From: Halomonas icarae
GTDB taxonomy: Bacteria > Pseudomonadota > Gammaproteobacteria > Pseudomonadales > Halomonadaceae
NCBI RefSeq assembly: GCF_009901955.1
Contig: NZ_WUTS01000001.1
Span: 3,307,637 to 3,371,636, forward strand
DNA: 64,000 nt
Direction of reading: 5' to 3'
The notes under the pieces are model-generated. The model was not told the DNA's origin, made no database searches, and saw nothing but the letters and a program-made list of their open reading frames with translations. The position numbers were made by a program, and so were the translations under genes. Position 1 is the first letter of the stretch. Every line of letters begins with the position of its first letter. Below are positions 56,820 to 64,000 of the stretch, piece after piece.

Positions 56820-57860
56820 ATGCAGCTCCATGTCTTGGGCGCTTCAGGCGCTCGCCCTCTGCTGACCAGTACGGTATTTTCATTATTTTTCGTGGCCAGC
56901 CAGTGCTCAGCAGCCGATGAAACAGGCTCAATCGATGACGTTACTGAGGCTCGCGTTTCCGCCGAGAGTCTCGTGGCACCAACGCGGGTCATTACGTTGG
57001 GAACCGGTACACCTAACATCATCGAAGGTCGTGCCGGAACGGCCACCGCCATCGTTGTCAATCAGGATGAAGTCTATCTGTTCGATGCAGGTGCCGGCTT
57101 CATGGAAAATCTGGCCAGTTTCCAGACTCTGGATAAGCAGGGGATCTTTCCGACCTCGCCCTCTTATCCGGAATTCATGTACCCGACATTCCTGAATAAA
57201 CTTTTCCTTACACACCTCGACTCCGATCATATCCTCGGCATTCCCGAACTGTTGCTGCGGGGTTGGGTGCTCGAGCGTGAAGAGCCGGTAAAGATCTGGG
57301 GCCCTTCCGGCACCCGAACCGTCGTCGACGGCGTCGTCTCAGCCTACCAGCCGGATATACAGCACCGTCTGGCTAGCCTGCCTATCGGCAAGGAGGCGCC
57401 CTACACCGGAATCGTCACAGAGCTCGGTTCAGCGCCCGGCATCATCTATCAGGATCACTATGTCACTATTAGCGCTTTTGATGTCGATCATGGCAGCTGG
57501 GAGGCCGGTGAAGCCTTCGGCTATCGCATCGAAGCACCCGACAAGACTATCGTTATCTCCGGCGACACCAGCTACAGTGAAAATCTGATACAGCACGCTC
57601 AGGGAGCCGATATTTTACTGCATGAGGTCATGTCTCAGTCCGGGCTGGAAGGGCTACCCCCACAGTGGCAAGAGTATATGCTGGATGCCCATACGACGAC
57701 CGAACAGCTGGCCGACATTGCCGAGCAGATCAATCCCGAGTCGCTGATCATGATTCACCCCCTCTTCTTGGGTGCTTCAGAAAACAGCTTGATTGACGAG
57801 ATGACGCAAGCCTATAGCGGCGATTTCGCACTAGCGAATGATGGCGATATCTTCGAATAA
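56820..57860 (+). CDS. secreted MBL-fold metallo-hydrolase (HxDxDH variant)
   Basis: 346 residues with a signal peptide (about 1-31, ending QCSAA). Same fold as the protein at 48086-49069, with shared VISGDTSYSENLIQHAQGADILLHEVMSQSG, but the metal motif is THLDSDHILG: H132, then D134 where His is usual, then D136 and H137. It carries extra sequence (residues 100-125) before the motif. Function unknown. It is 105 bases upstream of qhpA on the same strand. The ATG at 56820 is chosen because it opens a signal peptide; the ribosome site is weak. Confidence 0.82.
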   Translation: MQLHVLGASGARPLLTSTVFSLFFVASQCSAADETGSIDDVTEARVSAESLVAPTRVITLGTGTPNIIEGRAGTATAIVVNQDEVYLFDAGAGFMENLASFQTLDKQGIFPTSPSYPEFMYPTFLNKLFLTHLDSDHILGIPELLLRGWVLEREEPVKIWGPSGTRTVVDGVVSAYQPDIQHRLASLPIGKEAPYTGIVTELGSAPGIIYQDHYVTISAFDVDHGSWEAGEAFGYRIEAPDKTIVISGDTSYSENLIQHAQGADILLHEVMSQSGLEGLPPQWQEYMLDAHTTTEQLADIAEQINPESLIMIHPLFLGASENSLIDEMTQAYSGDFALANDGDIFE

Positions 57861-57965
57861 ATAGAGTATTTTTTACTATTCATATGCTCTAAGCGAGTTT
57901 TCCATAAGAAAGCATATGGATTGCGTAGAGAAACTACTCTCCAATTCTAGCCAGGAGCGACGGTC

Positions 57966-59582
57966 ATGAATCATAAAAAAGCCAGGCTGCGGCTGTTTTT
58001 CCGTAGTGCTCTACTACTAATGATTGCAGGACTTGGCAGCCTTTCCGCCCAGGCCAGGGGAGGGGAGGAGATCTTGCGTGAGCACTGCACTTTATGCCAT
58101 GCGGAGACCACTACCGAGAGTGGAGCGGCACATTTTTCGCGTATTTCCGACCAGCGCAAGACACCAGAAGGCTGGCATATGTCGATCAATCGCATGCTGC
58201 ATTTGAGAGGCGTATGGCTGCCGCCGCAGGAGAAACAAGCACTGGTAGAGTATCTCGCTAACACTCAAGGGCTTGCACCAAGCGAAGCGGCCCCCTTCCG
58301 CTACCTGCTGGAGCAGGATACCAACCGAGTGGAAACCGAGGTCGACCCAAATCTTGAGCAGATGTGCGCTCGCTGTCACTCCGCGGCAAGATTCGGTTTA
58401 CAGCGCCGTACCGAGCAGGAGTGGCAGTATCTGGTCAATTTTCATATGGGCCAGTTCCCCACCACCGAGCTACATGCCATGGCTCGCGATCGCGAGTGGT
58501 ATCGACTGGCCCATGACGAGGTAGCACCGGAACTGGCTGAGCGATACGGGCTGAAGAGCGAAGCTTGGGAGGAGTGGTTGAGCCAGGACAAGCCCCTGCT
58601 GAAAGGTAGCTGGCGCGTGATCGGTTTCGTTCCTGGAAAGGGAGAATATGATGGCCGCATGACTGCCGTCCCCGATGAAGACGGCAACGGATTTATGCTG
58701 CAGATGAAGGGTCACTACGCAGATGGTTCGCCGCTCGAGGGCGAAGGCCATGCACGTGTCTACACCGGTTACGAGTGGCGCGGCACGCTGATGTTGGACG
58801 ACGTCGAGATGCGTCAGGTGCTGGCGGCCGATCCCGAAGGAGAAACCCTGCGGGGTCGAATGTTCCTGGCCGACAGCCGCCGGCTCGGCGGTGCAATGAA
58901 TGCTTATAAGGACCATGAGCGCACCGAAGTGCTGGCGATCCAACCGGGATACCTGCGGCTTGGAGAAAGCCGAGAGGTAACGTTGATTGGCCAGCACCTG
59001 AATGGCGAGGTCTCTCTAGGTGAGGGTGTTCGCGTCGAGGAGGTGATTGAACGCAGCGATGACCGTATTCGGATGCGGATCAGCGCCGCGGCCAAGGGCT
59101 CACCTGGAGTGCGTGATGTGACCGTGGGCGAAGCGACAGGCGACAACATCTTGGCAGTCTATGATCGTCTAGCGCGGCTGGAGGTCGAGCCGGCCCATGC
59201 CTTGGCGCGAGTCGGCGGTAACGGCGGCCAGCTCGACAAGATGCGCGTAGCCTTCCGAGCGGTGGGCTATGCCGCCGGTGCGGATGGCGAGGTAGGCACC
59301 GATGACGACCTACGCCTGGGCTATATGCCGGCTGACTGGTCGATCATCCCCGCCGATGAGACAGCTGCACATGAACAGGATGCCGATTACGCCGGTACCA
59401 TCGATGCCCACGGCATCTTCACCCCCGGCGATGCCGGTCCCAACCCGGAACGCCCCAAGTCGGCTAACAATGTCGGACGCCTGAAAGCTGTAGCGACGGT
59501 GGATGACGGAACGGACCAGGTCTCCGGAGAAAGTCGGCTGCTGGTAGCAGTGCAGGATTACGTGCAGCGCGTGCTCGACTGA
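57966..59582 (+). CDS. qhpA: quinohemoprotein amine dehydrogenase alpha subunit
   Basis: 538 residues. Signal peptide 1-30 (SLSAQA), then a dihaem cytochrome domain with CTLCH at 41-45 and CARCH at 134-138, followed by beta-rich domains (DMRV, GQHLNGEVSLGEG). This is the large subunit of QHNDH, which passes electrons from the gamma-subunit quinone cofactor through two haems to a soluble carrier. The enzyme oxidises primary amines such as phenylethylamine or butylamine to aldehydes in the periplasm. First gene of the qhp operon. Confidence 0.93.
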   Translation: MNHKKARLRLFFRSALLLMIAGLGSLSAQARGGEEILREHCTLCHAETTTESGAAHFSRISDQRKTPEGWHMSINRMLHLRGVWLPPQEKQALVEYLANTQGLAPSEAAPFRYLLEQDTNRVETEVDPNLEQMCARCHSAARFGLQRRTEQEWQYLVNFHMGQFPTTELHAMARDREWYRLAHDEVAPELAERYGLKSEAWEEWLSQDKPLLKGSWRVIGFVPGKGEYDGRMTAVPDEDGNGFMLQMKGHYADGSPLEGEGHARVYTGYEWRGTLMLDDVEMRQVLAADPEGETLRGRMFLADSRRLGGAMNAYKDHERTEVLAIQPGYLRLGESREVTLIGQHLNGEVSLGEGVRVEEVIERSDDRIRMRISAAAKGSPGVRDVTVGEATGDNILAVYDRLARLEVEPAHALARVGGNGGQLDKMRVAFRAVGYAAGADGEVGTDDDLRLGYMPADWSIIPADETAAHEQDADYAGTIDAHGIFTPGDAGPNPERPKSANNVGRLKAVATVDDGTDQVSGESRLLVAVQDYVQRVLD

Positions 59583-59665
59583 TCCTCCTGTATTCAGGCC
59601 TTGAAGTGGTGCCACTCCGTGTGGCACCTGGACGACGACCGACATTCTATAATAACGAGGTGAAT

Positions 59666-61096
59666 ATGGGTGCCATGCAACTTGTCGAACCCAATCTGCA
59701 TCGGGTCGACGTTCAGTCGAGACAGATGCTCTTCCATGTGCCCAGCAGCAGTCTTTTCGAGCTGGATGCTCTCAGCCGCGACCTGCTGGCACTCTTCGAC
59801 CAGCATGACAAGGTCGATCGATCCACTCTCGCCACACTGGAAGCCCACCACAAAGCCGAGGCCATCGAGGAAACCTTGGATGAGCTGAAATTGCTCGAGG
59901 TCATTCAGGAGCCCGGCGCTCCGGTACAGATCAATCCCAAGCCGCAGAAAGTGACCCGATTTCCCCTGACCACCGTAGTTCTCAATGTCAACACTGGTTG
60001 CAACCTGAGCTGCACTTACTGTTACAAGGAAGACCTGACGACCCCTTCTCAAGGTCAAAAGATGGGCTACGACACGGCGGTGCGCTCTATCGAGATGCTG
60101 CTTAGCGAATCCCCTGATCAACCGCGTTACAACGTGGTCTTCTTTGGCGGTGAGCCACTCTCCAATATGCCGCTTATCCGCGATGTAGTGGCCTACTGCG
60201 AGCAGCGCTTCGCCGAGCTTGATGCCGAAGTGGATTTTACCCTCACCACCAACGCTACCATGCTTAACGAAGCACTGGTGGACTGGCTTGATGCTCACCG
60301 CTTCGGGCTGACCATCTCCATGGACGGTCCCAAGGCATTGCACGACAAGAATCGTATTACCGTGGGTGGCCAAGGCACCTACGACGTGGTCCGCCGCAAG
60401 GTAGAGATGCTGCTGTCGCGCTATCGTTCCCGGCCAGTGGGTTGTCGCGTCACTCTGACCCGTGGGGTTACCGATGTTGAGCGCATCTTCGAACACCTTC
60501 ATCACGAGCTGGGCTTCGCCGAGGTCGGCTTCGGCCCGGTGACCTCTGGTGATATTGCCGCCTACAACCTTACCGAAGAAGAGCTGGTCAAGGTCTTTAC
60601 AGGCATGAAGCGCCTCGGTGAACGCTATTACGAAGCCGCTCGCGAGGGTCGCAGCCTGGGTTTCGGCAATATGCACCAGCTGCTGAGCGACATGCACGAA
60701 GGCAACAAGAAGCTGCTGCCCTGCGGTGCTGGAGTGGGGCTTCTTGCGGTTGATCATGAAGGGGGACTAAATCTCTGCCACCGCTTCACCGGATCGGATC
60801 TACCGCTGTTCGGCGACGTCAAGCAGGGTATCGACAAGCCGCGACTGGCGGAGTTTGTTGAACAGCGTCTCGATCGCAGCGGCACAGGCTGCGAGACCTG
60901 TCATATACGTAACCTCTGTTCGGGCGGCTGCTATCACGAGAGCTACGCCAAGTACGGAGATCCGACACGCCCTACCTATCACTACTGCGACCTAATGCGA
61001 GACTGGGTGGACTTCGGCATTCATACCTACTCCCGCATCATGTTCGATAACCCGGGTTTCTTCGATTCGCACGTGTCGCCCAGAAGGAGTGCCTGA
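59666..61096 (+). CDS. qhpD: radical SAM maturase QhpD of amine dehydrogenase gamma subunit
   Basis: 476 residues. Radical SAM cluster motif NTGCNLSCTYCYKED (C112, C116, C119) and a C-terminal SPASM cysteine set (GCETCHIRNLCSGGCYHESY). The N-terminal 90 residues form a peptide-recognition-like winged domain. QhpD installs the three thioether crosslinks between Cys and Asp/Glu in QhpC. It lies between qhpA and qhpC, as in known clusters. ATG 59666 is preferred because GAGGTG precedes it. Confidence 0.94.
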   Translation: MGAMQLVEPNLHRVDVQSRQMLFHVPSSSLFELDALSRDLLALFDQHDKVDRSTLATLEAHHKAEAIEETLDELKLLEVIQEPGAPVQINPKPQKVTRFPLTTVVLNVNTGCNLSCTYCYKEDLTTPSQGQKMGYDTAVRSIEMLLSESPDQPRYNVVFFGGEPLSNMPLIRDVVAYCEQRFAELDAEVDFTLTTNATMLNEALVDWLDAHRFGLTISMDGPKALHDKNRITVGGQGTYDVVRRKVEMLLSRYRSRPVGCRVTLTRGVTDVERIFEHLHHELGFAEVGFGPVTSGDIAAYNLTEEELVKVFTGMKRLGERYYEAAREGRSLGFGNMHQLLSDMHEGNKKLLPCGAGVGLLAVDHEGGLNLCHRFTGSDLPLFGDVKQGIDKPRLAEFVEQRLDRSGTGCETCHIRNLCSGGCYHESYAKYGDPTRPTYHYCDLMRDWVDFGIHTYSRIMFDNPGFFDSHVSPRRSA

Positions 61097-61099
61097 CCC

Positions 61100-61423
61100 A
61101 TGAAGCACCTCAAATCGTTCAACAAGAAGGCCGTGCAACTTCAGAAGGCAGTATCACCGGAAGAGGTTGAGGACGTGGTGGCCATGCAGACCATCGTCGG
61201 CTGTACCGCGACGGCCGACCCGGGTTGGGAAATCGACGCCTTCGGTGGTCTGAGCTCTCTCTGCCAGCCGATGGAGTCGGATCTGTACGGCTGTGCCGAT
61301 GCCTGTTGGTGGCCGGCACAGGTGCCGGACACGATGAGTACTTATCCGGACTGGGGTAACGGTGTCGACAAGGCCAACGAGGATTGGCGCAAGATCGACG
61401 GCATCTTCGAAGACGAACAATAA
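61100..61423 (+). CDS. qhpC: amine dehydrogenase gamma subunit with CTQ cofactor
   Basis: 107 residues. A 28-residue leader ([15 protein letters not shown]...VEDVVA) precedes the mature part starting MQTIVGC. In mature numbering C7-E16, C27-D33 and C41-D49 are the thioether pairs, and C37 with W43 form cysteine tryptophylquinone; in the precursor these are C35/E44, C55/D61, C69/D77 and C65/W71. Every crosslink residue is conserved. The leader is not a Sec signal, so export needs a dedicated protease and transporter. It starts 3 bases after qhpD. Confidence 0.95.
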   Translation: MKHLKSFNKKAVQLQKAVSPEEVEDVVAMQTIVGCTATADPGWEIDAFGGLSSLCQPMESDLYGCADACWWPAQVPDTMSTYPDWGNGVDKANEDWRKIDGIFEDEQ

Positions 61424-61438
61424 CGGAGCAACGTCACG

Positions 61439-62590
61439 ATGAGACCCTCACTCCTGCTTTCTTCCCTGGCGACGATCGGGGGGCTAATGCTGACCGGCAT
61501 CGGTGCAAGCGCTGCCGCGGATACGACATCCTCGGAAGACCCAACCGCACGGGACTATCGGGAATACCTGCTGACCGTCACCCGGCCCAATCAGCTGCAG
61601 GTCATCGACATGACCAGCCACACTCTGCTGCGTAGCTGCGATATTCCCGGTCCGTTCGGCTCAGGCATCATGGTACCCGCTGCGGACGGCAAGACCGCCT
61701 ACGTGATCACCAATATCTGGGAAGATATCGTCGGTATCGATATCCGCGATTGCGAGATCACCTTCCATGCCGCACAGTCCAGCGGCAATGAAACCGTCAA
61801 GTCGTTCCAGTCGGTGGCCGTCAGCCAGGACGGCCAGGAGCTCTATACCGTACAGAACCCGGTCCGGCTGATGAGCGATCATTATGAGGTGCTCGAACCG
61901 CGCCTGGCTGTCTTCGAAATCGCCGATGGCATCGGCGCCCAGCCGGTACGCACCTTTCCCGTGGACCGCCGCATCACCAAGATCGCCGCCACCGGCACCG
62001 GGGAGGTGATTCTCGGTGGCGGCGATCTCCAGGCTATCGACCCCGAGACTGGTGACATTCGTGTGGTTGAACCTTTGCAGAACTGGCAGCGGGGTGAAGA
62101 ATGGATGACCCCGGATGCCTTCGCCATGCACACCCAAGGCAGTCAGGCCAATGAATACATCATGCCTTACAGTACTGCCCGCTTCACTGACGGTGAGCAG
62201 GATATGGCAACCGCCGAATGGTGGTGGGGCATCAGCCGAGTCAACCTGGAGACCGCCGAGTCCGAGCGCATGGAAATCGCGCCGCTCACGGAGGTGATCA
62301 TGAACTTCGTCACCGATCCGACCGACGACAACATTCTTTATGGTGTTTTTAATTCCGTATCGAAAATCGATATTGCAACCAAGACCATCGTCAAGGAACA
62401 ACCGCTCGATCACACCTACTACACGGTCAACGTCTCACGGGATGGCAATACCGTCTATGCCGGAGGCACCAGCAGTGATATCTCCGTGCACGACGCAGAA
62501 ACTCTCGAGAAAATAGCCAGCATTCAACTACCCGGAGATATGTCCACTTCCGATATGCGAGTGGCGGTAATCCACGACGCAGCTCCATAA
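61439..62590 (+). CDS. qhpB: quinohemoprotein amine dehydrogenase beta subunit
   Basis: 383 residues. Signal peptide about 1-27 (ending ASAAA). The rest repeats beta-propeller blades (LTVTRPNQLQVIDMTSHTLLRSCDIPG; VAVSQDGQELYTVQNP; VNVSRDGNTVYAGGTSSDISVHD). QhpB forms the substrate-side propeller that cradles the gamma subunit in the alpha-beta-gamma enzyme. It follows qhpC by 15 bases with CGGAGCA as ribosome site. Confidence 0.92.
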   Translation: MRPSLLLSSLATIGGLMLTGIGASAAADTTSSEDPTARDYREYLLTVTRPNQLQVIDMTSHTLLRSCDIPGPFGSGIMVPAADGKTAYVITNIWEDIVGIDIRDCEITFHAAQSSGNETVKSFQSVAVSQDGQELYTVQNPVRLMSDHYEVLEPRLAVFEIADGIGAQPVRTFPVDRRITKIAATGTGEVILGGGDLQAIDPETGDIRVVEPLQNWQRGEEWMTPDAFAMHTQGSQANEYIMPYSTARFTDGEQDMATAEWWWGISRVNLETAESERMEIAPLTEVIMNFVTDPTDDNILYGVFNSVSKIDIATKTIVKEQPLDHTYYTVNVSRDGNTVYAGGTSSDISVHDAETLEKIASIQLPGDMSTSDMRVAVIHDAAP

Positions 62591-62670
62591 ACAACCCAGC
62601 CAGGGAAAGCAGCATGTCACGGGGCACAGCCATGGCCGGCCCACCGGCCAAGACGTAGAGGAAAGCTTTA

Positions 62671-64000
62671 GTGCTGCATTGGTTGACGCGCGCCATTCAC
62701 AGCCACGACCGCCCTGCCTTGGAACAGGGCTTTCGCTGGCTATATGGCTTTATCGCACCACATCGTCTGGCGATTATCGGTCTGCTGGGGCTGTCACTGC
62801 TGGCTTCACTGCTGGTGTTGCTGCAGCCCTGGCTGACCAAATTGCTGATAGATACGGGCCTGCTGGCCGGAAGCTATCGCACCCTGGTGATGATGGCTAG
62901 TTTGATGATCCTCGTCGGCATCAGCAGTACGCTGCTGGCCGGCGTCAATCGCTACCTGCATACACGACTCTCCGGGCGCATCCTGTTCGCTCTGCGCAGC
63001 GACCTCTACCGCCATTTGTTGACGCTGTCGCCGCGCTTCTTCGGTGAGCGCCGCACCGGCGATCTGTTGTCGCGTCTGGACGGAGATGTGGCCGAGATCC
63101 AGCGTTTCGCGGTGAACAGCCTATTCTCGGCGCTCAGCAGCCTGCTCGGCCTCATCGGGGCCATCGTGCTGATGATACTGCTCTCATGGAAGCTGGCACT
63201 GCTGATTTTGATACTGGTGCCGCTCGAAGGAATCTGGCTGCACTGGATGCGGCGCAAGGTCGAGCAGCAGACCCGTGGCCTGCGCGAGCGCTCGGCCGAC
63301 CTGTCGAGCTTCCTGGTCGAAACCCTGCCCGCCGCCAAGTTCATCCAGTCGAGCGGCCAGTCGGAGCGCGAGCGTAGTCGCCTGGATGGCCTCAACGACC
63401 GCTATCTGGGACAACTGCTGGGCCTGCAGATCACCGAGTTCTTCACCCAAGCCATTCCTTCCACCCTGACCTCGCTGACACGCGCGGCGGCCTTCTTGAT
63501 CGGTGGCTGGTGGGTCATCGAGGGTCAGTGGCAGCTTGGCTCGCTGATCGCCTTCTCGACGTATCTGGGTATGGCCACCGGGCCGGTCAATAGTCTGATG
63601 GGATTATACGTGGCCATCCAGCGTATGAGTGTCAGCCTGACCCGGGTCAATGAGGTGCGGCAACAGCACCCCGACGTACTCTCGCCACGAAGACCGCAGC
63701 CCTTGCCGACTCCGCTGCGAGGCGAGATCACCCTGGATGCCGTGCGCTTTGGCTATCCCGACCGCTCGCGGCCGGTGCTTGACGGTGTCAGCGCCGTGCT
63801 ACCCGCCGGCACCAAGATCGCCATCAGTGGTGCCTCGGGAGCGGGGAAATCGACACTGATCGACCTGTTGCAGCGTCATTTTGACCCTCAAGCCGGGCGG
63901 CTATGCCTGGACGGTACCGATATCGCCACCCTGGATTTGTCCGCCCTGCGTCGCACCATCGCCGTGGTCAGTCAGGATATCGTGCTGTTTCGCGGCTCTC
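62671..64000 (+). CDS. qhpF: ABC transporter (QhpF-type peptide exporter), 3' end cut by window
   Basis: Open to the window edge (at least 443 codons). Fused membrane domain with six helices (IIGLLGLSLLASLLVLLQPWLTKLLIDTG onward) and an ATPase domain with Walker A GASGAGKST at about 387-395. Half-transporters of this type in qhp clusters export the crosslinked gamma subunit precursor to the periplasm; the linked protease gene qhpE should follow beyond the window. Start is GTG 62671, 80 bases after qhpB, with GAGGAAA upstream. It could also be a general exporter, but position favours QhpF. Confidence 0.82.
   Translation, partial: MLHWLTRAIHSHDRPALEQGFRWLYGFIAPHRLAIIGLLGLSLLASLLVLLQPWLTKLLIDTGLLAGSYRTLVMMASLMILVGISSTLLAGVNRYLHTRLSGRILFALRSDLYRHLLTLSPRFFGERRTGDLLSRLDGDVAEIQRFAVNSLFSALSSLLGLIGAIVLMILLSWKLALLILILVPLEGIWLHWMRRKVEQQTRGLRERSADLSSFLVETLPAAKFIQSSGQSERERSRLDGLNDRYLGQLLGLQITEFFTQAIPSTLTSLTRAAAFLIGGWWVIEGQWQLGSLIAFSTYLGMATGPVNSLMGLYVAIQRMSVSLTRVNEVRQQHPDVLSPRRPQPLPTPLRGEITLDAVRFGYPDRSRPVLDGVSAVLPAGTKIAISGASGAGKSTLIDLLQRHFDPQAGRLCLDGTDIATLDLSALRRTIAVVSQDIVLFRGS

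Noticed and set aside
59594..60757. 387-codon minus-strand frame opposite qhpD
   Set aside because: Antisense shadow; the radical SAM protein on the plus strand is certain.

Overview
The window looks like a chromosomal segment of a GC-rich, salt-adapted gammaproteobacterium, most likely of the Halomonas/Chromohalobacter group. I infer this from TrkA/TrkH potassium uptake genes, an NhaC-type Na+/H+ antiporter, conserved gammaproteobacterial gene blocks (lptF-lptG divergent from pepA, then holC-valS; xseB-ispA-dxs; bfr with bfd; a DTW-domain protein beside a sirtuin) and protein sequences close to those families. The genus is an inference and was not tested by a search.

Layout. 0.2-4.8 kb: dodecin, trkA, trkH and a TraB-family membrane protein. 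4.8-10.8 kb: an accessory block with a 1038-residue BTAD/AAA/TPR transcriptional regulator and a DUF4242 gene on one strand, and cupin, GFA-family, nitrilase and small cytochrome c genes divergent from it; direct repeats lie in the two control regions. 10.9-20.0 kb: core and maintenance genes (DTW protein, sirtuin, SpoIIAA-like protein, aceK, a CDF metal transporter, truC, tcdA, DUF1653, bfr, bfd, RDD protein). 19.8-28.6 kb: lptG/lptF, pepA, a branched-chain aminotransferase, holC and valS. 28.8-29.5 kb: a decayed IS3-family element. 29.9-35.5 kb: nhaC, djlA, dxs, ispA, xseB. 35.7-38.9 kb: serA, a crotonase-family gene and an IclR regulator.

38.9-64.0 kb is the most interesting part: a catabolic island for aromatic amines, amides and hydroxyphenylacetates. 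A TRAP transporter operon ending in a MarR regulator is divergent from an operon carrying a metallo-beta-lactamase-fold (MBL) protein, a flavoprotein hydroxylase, a 68-residue DUF2783 protein (coupling-protein-like), hmgA, fumarylacetoacetase, a secreted MBL protein and maleylacetoacetate isomerase, closed by a strong terminator. After an MFS exporter come a periplasmic penicillin G acylase homologue, a phenylacetaldehyde dehydrogenase (feaB-like), an AraC regulator (feaR-like), a second secreted MBL protein, and the quinohemoprotein amine dehydrogenase operon qhpA-qhpD-qhpC-qhpB followed by an ABC transporter cut by the window edge.

Taken together, a plausible route is: amines oxidised in the periplasm by the Qhp enzyme, amides hydrolysed by the acylase, aldehydes oxidised by FeaB, (hydroxy)phenylacetates imported by TRAP, hydroxylated to homogentisate, and split to fumarate plus acetoacetate. 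Each enzyme family is recognisable; their joint operation is my inference. No rRNA, tRNA or CRISPR array was recognised.
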